Source: Pegoplata infirma
Taxonomy: Eukaryota; Arthropoda; Insecta; Diptera; Anthomyiidae
Direction: 5' to 3'
Length of the DNA stretch: 64,000 nucleotides
Assembly (NCBI GenBank): GCA_963921195.1
Contig: OY992537.1
Location: 31,665,911 to 31,729,910 of the forward strand
The position numbers were made by a program, and so were the translations under genes. This document shows positions 53,695 to 63,575 of the stretch, piece by piece. The notes below the pieces were generated by a model. The model did not search any database. It worked only from the letters and a program-made list of their open reading frames with translations, and was not told the origin of the DNA. The first letter of the stretch is position 1. Each line of letters opens with the position of its first letter.

Positions 53695-55910
53695 CATGCG
53701 CGGGTACAAGGGGGGGGAAAAAGGGGAAATTTCCCCCCCCAGACCAAATTTCAAAAAGAAAAAAAAAAGAAGAAAAAAAAAAGAAAAAAAAGAATAAAGA
53801 AAGGAAAAGAAAGAAAAAGAAGAAAAAAGAATGAAGGAAGTTTTCTAAAAAAAATTTCTGAAGGAAAAAAATCTCGAAATCCAAAAATTTTTAATAGCAA
53901 ATAATCTGAAAATTTTTAAAAGAAAAATGTGACTTAATCTGAAAATTTTCTGTGAAAAAATATCTTTCAATCTTATTATGAATTTTAGTATAAAAAATTA
54001 CTTAGAATATGTTTTTTTTTTGTCTAAAAAAATGTAACAGGATTTAAGGCTGAGTTAGGCACCCGTAACCGTAGACTAGCGTAGCGTAGAGAGTTTTTCG
54101 TTATATGAGAACAAATGAGAGCAGTTATTCTTTTTTGCAGACGTCTACGTGATTTTCTATTTGATTTTGATCGCTACGCTACGCTAGTTTACGGTTACGG
54201 GTGCCTAACTCAGCCTTTAGTTTACATAAAAAATGTTTGTCTACTGCATAGGAATAGGAAAAATATCTTAAAATCTAAAAAATATTGGTATTCTCACGTT
54301 TGAAAAACTATTTTGGAAAACTTTTTTAGAATGTCTTAGAATCGGTCACAAAATCTGAGACTTTTTCCATAGAAAAAGGGACAAAAAAACTCTAAGATTT
54401 TTCACATCCTTAAACATTTTCTTTTTAGAAATTTTGCAGAAGAATTCGCGAATTCTAAAAGTCTCAGAATCTGAGACTTTTTCTACGGAAGAAAGGTATC
54501 AAAACTTGAGACTTATTTATAGGAAAAAAGGTCGCAGAATCTGAAACTTTTTCGAAAGGAAAAATGTTTAAAAATCTGAGACTTTTTCTATAGGAAGAAT
54601 CTCTGAATTTGAGACTTATTTGAGGGGAAAAGGTCTCAAAATCTGAATCTTTTTTAAAAAGAAAAAGGTCTCAAAGTCTGAGACTTTTTATTGTTGAAAA
54701 AAAGTCTCAGAAGTTGAAACTTACTCAATTGGAAGAAGAACGCAGAATCTGTGACTTTTTCTATAGGAAAAAGGTGTTAGAATCTAATACTTTTTCTATA
54801 GGAATAAGGTCTCAGAATTTCAAAATTTTAGACTTATTCTGTAGGAAAAATGTCTCAGAATCTGACACTTTTTCTATGGGAAGCAGGTCTCAGAATCTAT
54901 GAATTTTTCGATAGGATAAAGGTCTCAAAATTTGAGACGTTTTCTTTAGAAAAAAGTGTCTTTTTTATATTAGAAGAAGGTTTTAGAATCTAAGACTTTT
55001 TCTATAGGGAAAACGTCTCAAAATCTGTGACTTTTTCTTTTGGAAAGAGTCTCAAAATCTCAGACTTTTTCTATATATAGGTCTTTGAATCAGAATGTTA
55101 AACTTTTTCTGAAGGAAAAAGTTTTTACAATCTGAGACTTTTAATAAAGGAAAAATTTTTCAGAATCTTTTTCTTTAGGGAAAAAGTGCCGGAATTTAAG
55201 ATTTTTTTTTATTTAAAAAAAAGCTCTCAGAATCTGAGACATTTTCTAAGGTCTGAAAGTCTGAGACTTTTTCTTTAGGAATTAGGTCTCAAAGTCTGAG
55301 GCTTTTTCTTCACAAAAAAAGTCTGAGAATCTGAGATTTTTTCTATATGAAAAAGGTCTCAGGCTTTCTCTATAGAAAAAAGAATCTGAAATTATTTTAG
55401 TACGAACAAATCTAATAAACTTAGACCTTTTCTATAGGAAAAATATTTAAAAAATGCTTTAAAATATGACACTTTCTCTGTAGTAAAATTTCTCAGAATC
55501 TGAGACCTTTTCTGTGGAAAAAAGTTCTTAGAATAAAAAAAAATTTCTATACGAAAAAACTCTCAGATTCTGAGACATTTTGCGTTAAGAAGAAGTCTTC
55601 GGTTCTGAGGCATATGCCCTATAAAAAAATAATTTTTTGATCATCTGTAGGAAGAATTTCTTCTATTGAAAAATTCTCAGATTAAGTTATAGCAAAAAAA
55701 AATTATCTAAACAAAATACATATGATTATGAAAAACTAACCCCCTTCGGCCAAAACTAAAAAATTTTATGAAATTAAAGCTTTCCCATATTTTTTTTTTG
55801 CAATTGAAACGTATCCCTGTTTTTGCTTGTACGAGAAAGCATTATGATTTTTTTTCTTTGAAGTAAAAAAAAATTTCCCCCCCCAAAGCCAAAAGCTGTA
55901 CCCGCCACTG
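53695..55910. mobile_element. hAT-like element (2.2 kb) with CTGAGAC minisatellite, 7-8 bp TSD
   Basis: Left end CATGCGCGGGTACAAGGGGG, right end CCCCAAAGCCAAAAGCTGTA CCCGCCACTG; the inverse of the right tip is CAGTGGCGGGTACAGC. Exact ATATCAC on both sides (53688-53694, 55911-55917), with the eighth base C versus A. CAGTGG tips and a near-8 bp duplication fit hAT. The interior 54280-55700 is about 40 degenerate AATCTGAGACTTTTTCTATA units. A Harbinger-like hairpin is nested at 54047. The element at 29459-34010 is a relative. Confidence 0.78.
54047..54216. mobile_element. 170 bp hairpin MITE, TTA duplication (PIF/Harbinger-like)
   Basis: AGGCTGAGTTAGGCACCCGT and ACGGGTGCCTAACTCAGCCT are exact inverses over 20 bp. 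The next CCGTAGACTAGCGTAGCG pairs with CGCTACGCTACGCTAGTTT. TTA flanks both sides (54044-54046, 54217-54219). The GGCTGAGTT tip is close to GGCTGCGTT of the 47161-47551 element. Confidence 0.8.
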
Positions 55911-56551
55911 ATATCACATAGATGTTTTTTGTTCACTATTCGTAGTGTTAGGGATGCATTTATGATCCATTAAATGCAAGCCAATTTAGAGGTTTATTTC
56001 GCGAGAACCTCGAAAAATGAAGAAATTCGCGAATTTAAGGGATTAGGATGAAAAGCTTTAAACCAAATTTGCATAAGAAACATTGCTACAAGTCAAGAAA
56101 ACTGTACCATGCATCGAAAAACGGAGTACGCCATTCGACTCAGCATGTCTCAAATAGATGGAAATGTTGGTCATACCTCTTATTTTCTGTAATAGTGGTC
56201 ACTTTTGTCATGCTGTGTAATTAATATATAATTTATTTAAAATAGAAAAATTAAAAAAAAAAAGATTTCTAATGTACCAATTATTAAATAAAAAAAAATA
56301 TTTTATTAAATACATTTTTAATTTTGTAATGGATTGTTTTAGTTAAAAAGCAATTTTAAAAACTCTCGGATAGTACTTTTTAAAGTACAGGGAAAACGCT
56401 TTTAAAAGTACTTTGCCACTACTAAATGGTGTTATCATTTAGCATCTTAGTAAGTACTAAAAACCCAAAAAAAAGGTACTTTGCCAGTATTAATACTACC
56501 TTATTAGGTACTTTGCCAGATCTGGCCCGTATGTATTTTTCTGCCTGGGTA

Positions 56552-57059
56552 ATTGAAATATCATTCGAGGACCCCATTAAAAAACCAAAAGAGCCGTACA
56601 TTTCGTAAGTGAGTGCAAAAATAAGTGCAAAAAAGTGATTTTACATTTTGGAGAGTATAAAAGATTCGGCACCAAAGAATATAACACTTATTTTATGTAC
56701 ATTTATTTTATGTACATTTGATAAACAAATGGAAAATTTATATGCGAAAAGCTTAGACTTGGTGAAAAGTACCCAGGAAAACTTTTTGTAACAAATTCCT
56801 GGTTCAATAGATTCTTGAACATATTCTAAGGTAATCACAACGAAATTTTCTATGTAAAATTATTTTTCAAAAAACTACTTGCTCTAAAAACCAATTGCTT
56901 TCGGGACAATTTCAAACAAAAATCATTGATTCTGAAATGTTAAGAAGAATCGGTTGCAGGGTAATATGATGCGTTCTGGAACAGAAAATTTTACTGGGTA
57001 GTGTTGGTAAAAAAAATTATTTTTTTCACAAAAAACAAAATTGTGTTAAACAAAATTTA
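56552..57059 (+). repeat. Mini-me CCCATTAA-subfamily, right half, with a small MITE
   Basis: AATTGAAATATCATTCGAGG, ACCCCATTAAAAAACCAAAA, TAAAAGATTCGGCACCAAAG, GCGAAAAGCTTAGACTTGGT. Interrupted at 56772 by a CCCAGG MITE, then GTTGGTAAAAAAAATTATTT and CACAAAAAACAAAATTGTGT lead into a CATCAA array. Confidence 0.7.
56772..56998. mobile_element. 227 bp CCCAGG MITE, TA duplication
   Basis: Tips CCCAGGAAAACTTT and AAATTTTACTGGG, flanked by TA (56770-56771, 56999-57000). The interior has ACCAATTGCTTTCGGGACAA and no ORF. TIR similarity to CCCAGCAAAACTT suggests mobilisation by the same source. Confidence 0.75.
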
Positions 57060-57356
57060 ATAAACCCAAAATTTTTGGTGAAAAAAAAAAAATTGATGAA
57101 AAAAAGTTCTCGTTGATTTTTTTTAATGAAAAGAAAAATTTTTTGATGCAAAAAAAAGTTGATAAAAAAAAAAAATTATGAAAAAAAAAATTTTTTTTTG
57201 GTGAGAAAAAAATTGATAATAAAAAATTTTATAAAAAAATTTTATGAAAAAAATTGATGAAAAAAAATATGATAAAAAATATTTATACAAAAAAAAATTT
57301 GATGAAAGAAAATTAATAAAAAAAAAAAAAATGCTGAAAAAAAAATTTTATGAAAA
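57060..57356 (-). repeat. CATCAA/T-tract array, left part
   Basis: TTGATGAAAAAAA-type units (inverse orientation), cut by a mini-me at 57357 and resuming at 58390. Confidence 0.88.
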
Positions 57357-58389
57357 AACAAGTAGAAAAGTTAAATTCGACTTTGCCGAATCTGTGAATA
57401 CCCTCCACAATGCATTTTTTTAAGGGGTAGTACATTTTTTAACGTGAAAAAATTAACAATTTTGATTTGAAATATTTTACTTTGAGTAAAAAACTCTTTT
57501 TTTTGTCATTTAAAAAAAAAAGAATTACTAATTTTTTTTTTGAGTGTAAAATTTTTTTCGAGTGTAATGTTTTTTTACTGTAAAAATATTTCTGAGTGAA
57601 TGCACTTAAGTATGTACACAAAATATTGTCATTTTTGTAAAAAAAAAAACTAATTTTTTTTTTGTATACATTTTTTTTTGAGTGTAAAATTATTTTTGAG
57701 TGTAAAATTTTTTTTGAGCGTAAAATTTTTTTCGAGAGTAATTTTTAAGTTACCAATGCTTTTAAAACTAAACAAGTTTAAAAAGCATTGCTTTAAAATT
57801 AAACAAGTTTGAAAAGCATTGTTTAGTTACCACCAATGCATTTAAAACTTGTTAAAACACGTGGCATTTTAGATGAAACTAATCTGAAATTCAAGGTTTC
57901 GCTAATAACTTTTGAACCACTGGACCGATTGAGCTGAAATTTAAAACCAAACAGACCCGGGGAACGGCAAAGATACATACCAAGCTTCAGTGGTCCCATT
58001 ATTGTCTTTCGAAAGTTATCGTGTTTTTTATCTCGTAAATTCGTGAAACACCCTTGCCGAAATTTACTCTTTTGCTCATAACTTTTGAACCACTGGACCG
58101 ATTTGGCTGGATTGCAATACCAACCTGACCAGGTGAATGACAAACATATATGCCAAACTTCAGTAGCCTCTGTAAAGTCTTTCAAAAGTTAGCGTGTTTT
58201 CTACGGACAGACAGACAGACAGACGGACGGACGGACGGACGGACGGACGGACATCGCTAGATCGACTTAAAATCGATCAAGGATCATAAATATATATACT
58301 TTATGGGGTCCTAGACCAATATTTCGATGTGTTACAAACGGAATGACAAACTTATATATACCCTCTATCACTAGAGTGGAGGGTATAAA
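57357..58389 (-). mobile_element. Mini-me-like element, full length, inserted in a CATCAA array
   Basis: ACAAGTAGAAAAGTTAAATT, CGACTTTGCCGAATCTGTGA, a TTTTTTTGAGTGTAAAA minisatellite (57535-57745), two TAACTTTTGAACCACTGGAC body units, a GACA/GGAC tract (58203-58252), TATATATACTTTATGGGGTC, CTATCACTAGAGTGGAGGGT. It is very close to 5985-7026, including an intact 120-codon minus-strand frame (57823-58185). The array on both sides is of one type, so the insertion is clear, but no TSD can be read in the A-rich flank. Confidence 0.85.
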
Positions 58390-58850
58390 AAAATTGATGA
58401 AAAAAAAATTTTATAAAAAAAAAAAATTTATAAAAATATGAAAAAAAGTTTGATGAAAAAAAAAATTTATGAACAAAAAAAAAAATTGGGAAAAAAAATT
58501 GGTGAAAAAAAAATTTTATGGAAAGAAAAAATTGTTGGAACAAAAATTTTATGAAAAAAAAAAATGATGAAAAAAAAAATTTGATAAGAAAAAAAAAATT
58601 TGATGAAGAAAAAATTTGATGAAAAAAAATTTATGAAAAAAGAACTTGATGAAAAGAAAATTTGAAGAAGACAAAAAGTTTGATAAAAAAAAAAAATTTA
58701 TAAAAAAAAAATAAAAAAAAAATTTATGAAAAAAAATTTAAAGAAAAAGTTTGATGAAAAAAAATTTATAAAAAAAAAAAAAATTTTATGGAAAACGAAT
58801 TGATGAAAAAAAAAAATTGTTAAAAAATTAAAAATTTGAAGAAAAAAAAA
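58390..58850 (-). repeat. CATCAA/T-tract array, right part
   Basis: TTTGATGAAAAAAAAATTTA units continuing the 57060 array and ending in TTTTTTGTTGAAAAATAATT, the array-side edge of a head repeat. Confidence 0.88.
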
Positions 58851-59240
58851 ATTTTTTGTTGAAAAATAATTATGTTACTTATAATTTACCAGCTGGTGAA
58901 AAACGGGTTTATTCACCACGTGAATAATTATCCAAGTTATAAACCCAAGTTATAAAAATTTTTGGTTTAAAGAAAATGAAAAAAGTAATTCTTGATTTCT
59001 TTTTCGTTAATTGTTAGCTTATATAGTCAAACTGAGGTGCACAGAAAAAAATATTTGAGTAAATTTTTAATACTATTGAGTAAAAAATTACTCAATTTTG
59101 CACCAGTAAACGATTTAATAGTATTGAGTAAATTTTTAATAAAAATTTATTAAATTTGAGTAAGTTTTTAATTGACATAATTCCTGCAACTTTCTTAAAA
59201 TTAGACACCAGCCTAAAAAAATTATCATGTTAAAAAAAAA
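58851..59240 (-). repeat. Head repeat copy 7, carrying a CACAGAAA MITE fragment
   Basis: TTACCAGCTGGTGAAAAACG, TTCACCACGTGAATAATTAT, TTTTGGTTTAAAGAAAATGA, CGTTAATTGTTAGCTTATAT, AGTCAAACTGAGGTG, then the MITE (59041-59182), then CCTGCAACTTTCTTAAAATT AGACACCAGCC and TTATCATGTTAAAAA. The head's GCGT between GAGGTG and CCTGCAAC is missing. Confidence 0.82.
59041..59182. mobile_element. Short copy of the CACAGAAA/GAGTAAATTTTTAAT MITE
   Basis: CACAGAAAAAAATATTTGAG, TAAATTTTTAATACTATTGA, CACCAGTAAACGATTTAATA and TTTTTAATTGACATAATT match 1976-2145. The other end with TTTTTCTGTG is absent, so the copy is truncated or internally deleted. The left junction is clean. Confidence 0.75.
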
Positions 59241-59650
59241 AATTGAATTTGGAACATTTTTGAAGAATGAGTAAAACAAATCGAAGTAAGGCTCCACATT
59301 TTTGAAAAACGGGTAACCAAAGAAGTGTCAAAATAAATGGAGTATTTTTATGTCACAAAAAGTTCAGACTTGGTGAAAAAGTAATTTTGATAAACAAATT
59401 TATGATAAAAAAGTTTGTGATAAAAAAAATTTGGTGAAAAAGAATTTTTGGTGAAATAAAAAATTTTACGAAAAAAAAAATATTACCAAAAAAATGTTTT
59501 TGAGAAATAAGTATGTAATGTTTTATTTACCAGGTGGTGAGATTTTTTTTATTCACCAACCTTTTTGGTTTTGAAAAATTAAATCTGTAATTCTTATTTT
59601 TTAGTCTTTAGCTCATATGTATAGTCAAATTCGGGTGGTATTTAAAAATA
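59241..59650 (-). repeat. Decayed cassette: mini-me remnant, CATCAA array, head copy 8
   Basis: TTCAGACTTGGTGAAAAAGT (59365, the mini-me-side marker), then degenerate TTGGTGAAAAAGAATTTTTGG array units (59395-59500), then TTACCAGGTGGTGAG, CACCAACCTTTTTGGTTTTG and TATAGTCAAATTCGGGTGG of a head. The order is the same as in 56552-59240. Confidence 0.6.
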
Positions 59651-61181
59651 TTCCTGAAGACAAGGCAAATCCAAAATTTTAAAAAAATTTTAACTATCGC
59701 CGACATATATTTTCATTTACAATTTTTGTGATTCCATGTTGTGTACGTTTTTGTGCTAGCAATGTTATGAAAAATTCAGAGTTTTATTTTTCTCTGTTTC
59801 AAAGTTATGATGGATAAGTCACGTTTTCTCAGCATTTATGTTATTTAGTTTTAGATATTTGTCAGAATTTTCATGTTTTTCTTTTTTGTATAAAAATTTT
59901 CACCATTTATAAAATCAACAATATGATAAATGTGATGTAGATACAACAGCTTTATTTCAAAATGAATTTGCAACAAAAAAAAAAGAAACAAAAAAAACAT
60001 TTAAATTCATAAATACATACAACAAAAAGGAAATTATTATTTTTAACTTTTTGTTTTTTGTTTCATTTAAGGAACTTGTTAAAGAATTTGTAATCCAATA
60101 AAATACCAATTTTCTCATTGTGACAAAATAAATTACTTTTAAAACTTTGTTTTTATAAATTTTTTACTTTTCAAATTATTTCCTTATTGTATTTTAACTA
60201 ACCATAAATTATCCAATTTTCGATTTTTTTTTCTTGTCTTTTTCTTTAACTTTTTACATTGTATTATTCCTTTTTTGTTTTCTTCTAACAGCTTTTTGTC
60301 TTTTTAATATGAACAATCATATTGATGTTACAGCAACGATAGTACAAGTAGTATAGCATAAGTTGAAGTAGAAAGCAGCAACATCATCAACCAGCAACAG
60401 CAGTAGCAGCAGCAGTATGAGTAGTTTAAACAACACATTGATTTTTCATCAATGATAGCAATTATGCCCTTAAGGCTTTACTTAACACTCTTACACATTT
60501 TGTAGCTGTTTTAATGCCTTGGCAAAATGTATTGATATTTTTTTTTTATTCAACTTTTTTTTTTGTAAAACTTTTAGATTTTTTTCTCAATTTTTTTTTG
60601 TTTTTGTTAGAAAAACTTATTTAAACTTTTACTATTGTTTCGTTTTTTTTATTATTTAGTAAAGTATATGGGTATGTATGTGCTGCTTGCTGCTCTTCTG
60701 TTTATAACTTAAGTCTTTTTATTACAAAACAAAATATCATCAACTTTATATGTATGTGTTTTATGCACAAATTTTGAACTTTCAGAGTAGTAAAATATGA
60801 AACCCGAACCTAAAAACTAATTTTATATGAAATTTTCTACCCGAAAAACATCTCAGAATCTTGAAATTTTTCTAAAGAAAAAAATTTTAAAATCTGAGAT
60901 ATTTCCTTAACGAGAATCGGCGAATTAAATGATAAATAGAAATGAATTAATCTAGAACAGATCATAGTGTTAAGTTCAGCTGTGCCGAAATTTGTATACA
61001 CTCCAACATAGGGGAGCCCATTAGGATGGCTCGTTTTTGGTCTTTTCTATCTGATCAAATACTAGTACCTGCCAAAAGTGTCAGTCTATTAAGGGTAACT
61101 CACAAGCAAAATATCACTCCGATCGGAGTTTATCTTCTGCCCCACTTTGAGCCTCAAAACTGGGGTTTTTGCGAAAAAGGA
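59651..61181. other. Unassigned, low-repeat sequence
   Basis: AACATCATCAACCAGCAACA and GCAGTAGCAGCAGCAGTATG (60379-60420) are a short CAG-type run. 60840-60900 has two CTGAGATnTTTCC-like relics. 60965-61010 (GTGTTAAGTTCAGCTGTGCC, GAAATTTGTATACACTCC) is a mini-me end. The 62-codon frame at 61026-61214 reads FEPQNWGFCEKGRSEN but has no known domain. Nothing else is supportable. Confidence 0.4.
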
Positions 61182-61730
61182 CGCTCAGAAAATTATGTAT
61201 TTAACAGTAGTTAGTTGTTTTCAACTACAAAGTCAGTTATTTTTGTATGAAAAATATCAAACAACTATTTATGTTAGTTATTTTAAGTCGTTTTTTTAAT
61301 AACTAACAAAAAAGTACTGTAATGTAGTAACAGTTATTTAAAGTAGTTAATTTTATTTTTTTTATCTCTGAAAAATTTTCAAAGTTTTTTCCAAAAAAAA
61401 AAAAAAATTCGTTTTTTTTATTTTTCACAACTTTTTTTTAAAAAAAAAATTTGGATAAAAAAAATTGAAGGCAACTTCAATTTTTTTTCTGGAAAATTTT
61501 TTGAAAAAAAAAATTATATATTGTTTTTTTTATTTTTACTACATATATTAGTTGTTTTGACTACAAATGTTAGTTATTTTTACTACATAAGTCAGTTGTT
61601 TTTTGTCAGTTAAAATAACTAATTTTGTTAGTTGATTTAATTGAGAAAGTAGTTGACCCCAAAACAACTTACAAAGTAGTTATTTTAACTGACATTTTTA
61701 GTTGATTTTACTAACGTAATTATTTGAGTG
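61182..61730. mobile_element. Second copy of the CACTCAGAAAATTATG MITE
   Basis: Starts CGCTCAGAAAATTATG and ends ACTAACGTAATTATTTGAGTG. The interior matches 14747-15296 closely (CAACTACAAAGTCAGTT, AAATATCAAACAACTATTT, GTAGTTGACCC). The flanks are GA on both sides, so the 2 bp duplication here is GA, not TA. Confidence 0.85.
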
Positions 61731-61744
61731 GACTTTAAAAAAAA

Positions 61745-62111
61745 AATTACCCGGTGAAAAATGTGCATATATGGATACATATATGTAAATATATGGATAC
61801 ATATCTGTAAATATATGAGCATATATGGTTATATATGAAATTATATGCAGTCATATATGATCATATTTGCAACATATATGTCCATATACGTAAAATGAGG
61901 GCATATGCCCATATATGACATATGTGGAGCATATATGTCATATATGTTCATATGCCCTCATTTTACGTATATGGACATATATGTTGCAAATATGATCATA
62001 TATGCATTCATACAGTGTCATATATATTCATATATGCTACATATATGGACATACATGACGCTGTATGAACGCATATATGATCATATTTGTACCATTTTTC
62101 ACCGGGTAATT
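61745..62111. mobile_element. 367 bp element with AATTACCCGGTGAAAAATG termini, CATATATG-filled
   Basis: AATTACCCGGTGAAAAATG and CATTTTTCACCGGGTAATT are an exact 19 bp TIR. Inside is a ~140 bp perfect-looking palindrome (GATCATATTTGCAACATATA, TGTCCATATACGTAAAATGA and mirrors, about 61858-62002) and dozens of CATATATG/ATATATGG units. Frames through it are artefacts. Class unknown; the TSD could be AATT or part of the TIR. Confidence 0.85.
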
Positions 62112-62400
62112 AAAAGTTTCTTATTAAAATTAATTAAAAATTATTTTTGTATTATATTTGATCATAAATACTTTAATATGAAATTTAAAGATTTTATGGT
62201 TCCATTAACCCGTTCGAACTTGATACCAAAAAAATTACATGATTTTTAGGGGATTCTCAAAACAACTTTTTTCAAAATATGAAAATTTTATTAAAAAACA
62301 AGTAAGAAAGCTATATTCGGCTGTACCGAATCTTTAAATACCCTCCACCAATGTAATGATTTAAAAAACAAAAAAGTTTGTTTTATTTATACCTCAGGAA
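62112..62400 (-). repeat. Mini-me 3' end and short spacer
   Basis: ACAAGTAAGAAAGCTATATT, CGGCTGTACCGAATC and ATACCCTCCACCAATG (62298-62353) are a mini-me terminus in minus orientation. It runs straight into the GGTACTTTTTATAAAA minisatellite, which is therefore probably an internal expansion of this element. 62112-62297 is unassigned. Confidence 0.65.
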
Positions 62401-63575
62401 ATAAAAAAGTACCAAAAAGTGTACTTTCGGTACTTTTAATAAAAGGTACTTTTTATAAAAGGTACTTTTTTGAAAGGTACTTTTTATAAAATGTACTTTT
62501 TATAAAAGGTAATTTTTATAAAAGGTACTTTTTTATAAAGGGTACTTTTTATAAAAGGTACTTATTATAAAAGGTACTTTTATAAATGGTACTTTTATAA
62601 ATGGTACTTTTTTATAAAAAGGTACTTTTTTTATAAAATATACTTTTTATAAAAGGTATTTTTTATAAAAGGTACTTTTTATAAAAGGTACTTTTTATAA
62701 AAGGTACTTTTTATAAAAGGTACTTTTTATAAAAGGTACTTTTTATAAAAGGTACTTTTTATAAAAGGTACTTTTTATAAAAGGTACTTTTTATAAAAGG
62801 TACTTTTTATAAAAGGTACTTTTTATAAAAGGTACTTTTTATAAAAGGTACTTTTTATAAAAGGTACTTTTTATAAAAGGCACTTTTATAAAAGGTACTT
62901 TTCATAAAAGGTACTTTTTATAAAAGGTACTTTTTATAAAAGGTACTTTTTATAAAAGGTACTTTTGATAAAAGGTACTTTTTATAAAAGGAACTTTTTA
63001 TAAAAGGTACTTTTTATAAAAGGTACTTTTTATAAAAGGTACTTTTTATAAAAGGTACTTTTTATAAAAGGTACTTTTAATTAAAGGTACTTTCTATAAA
63101 AGATACTTTTAATGAAAGGTACTTTTTATAAAAGGTACTTTTTATAAAAGGTACTTTTTTATAAAAGCTACTTTTTATAAAAGGTACTTTTTATAAAAGG
63201 TACTTTTTATAAAAGGTACTTTTTATAAAAGGTACTTTTTATAAAAGGTACTTTTTATAAAAGGTACTTTTTATAAAATATACTTTTTATAAAAGGTACT
63301 TTTTACAAAAGGTTCTTTTTATAAAATAAACTTTTTATAAAAGGTACTTTTTATAAATGTTACTTTTTTTAAAAGGTACTTTTCATAAAAGGTACTTTTC
63401 ATAAAAGGTACTTTTTTAAAAGGTACTTTTCATAAAGGGTACTTCTTATAAAATTAACTTTTAATAAAAGGTACTTTTTATAAAAGGTACGATTATAAAA
63501 GGTACTTTTTATAAAAGGTTCTTTTTATAAAAGGTACTTTTTATAATTGGTACTTTTTATAAACTGTACAGAATT
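62401..63575 (+). repeat. 16 bp GGTACTTTTTATAAAA minisatellite, ~72 units
   Basis: Near-uniform 16 bp units, most regular from about 62640 to 63060 and 63180 to 63270, with occasional variants (AATGAAAGGTACTTT, CATAAAAGGTACTTT). TACTTTTTATAAAAGGTAC is itself nearly palindromic. No coding frame survives. Confidence 0.95.

Larger units (their letters stand above)
52633..56549. mobile_element. 3.9 kb CCCAG-type element, TA duplication, with nested insertions
   Basis: Tips CCCAGCCAGAAATTGCC and TTTTTCTGCCTGGG, flanked by TA (52631-52632, 56550-56551). The two halves of the interrupted mini-me rejoin across it. Subterminal GTACTTTGCTAGTACTTTTT on the left and GTACTTTGCCAGTATTAATA / AAAAGTACTTTGCC on the right are related. 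CGCGAATTTCTTCATTTTTT (about 53355) is mirrored near 56020. Contains two foldbacks, a hAT and a Harbinger-like hairpin. No transposase recognised. Confidence 0.72.

Noticed and set aside
60379..60420. CAG-rich coding exon (poly-Q/S)
   Set aside because: Only about 40 bp, stops close by in all frames, no splice sites that define an exon.
61905..62249. 114-codon Tyr/Met/Ile-rich ORF
   Set aside because: Reading of the CATATATG palindrome; starts inside one element and ends outside it.
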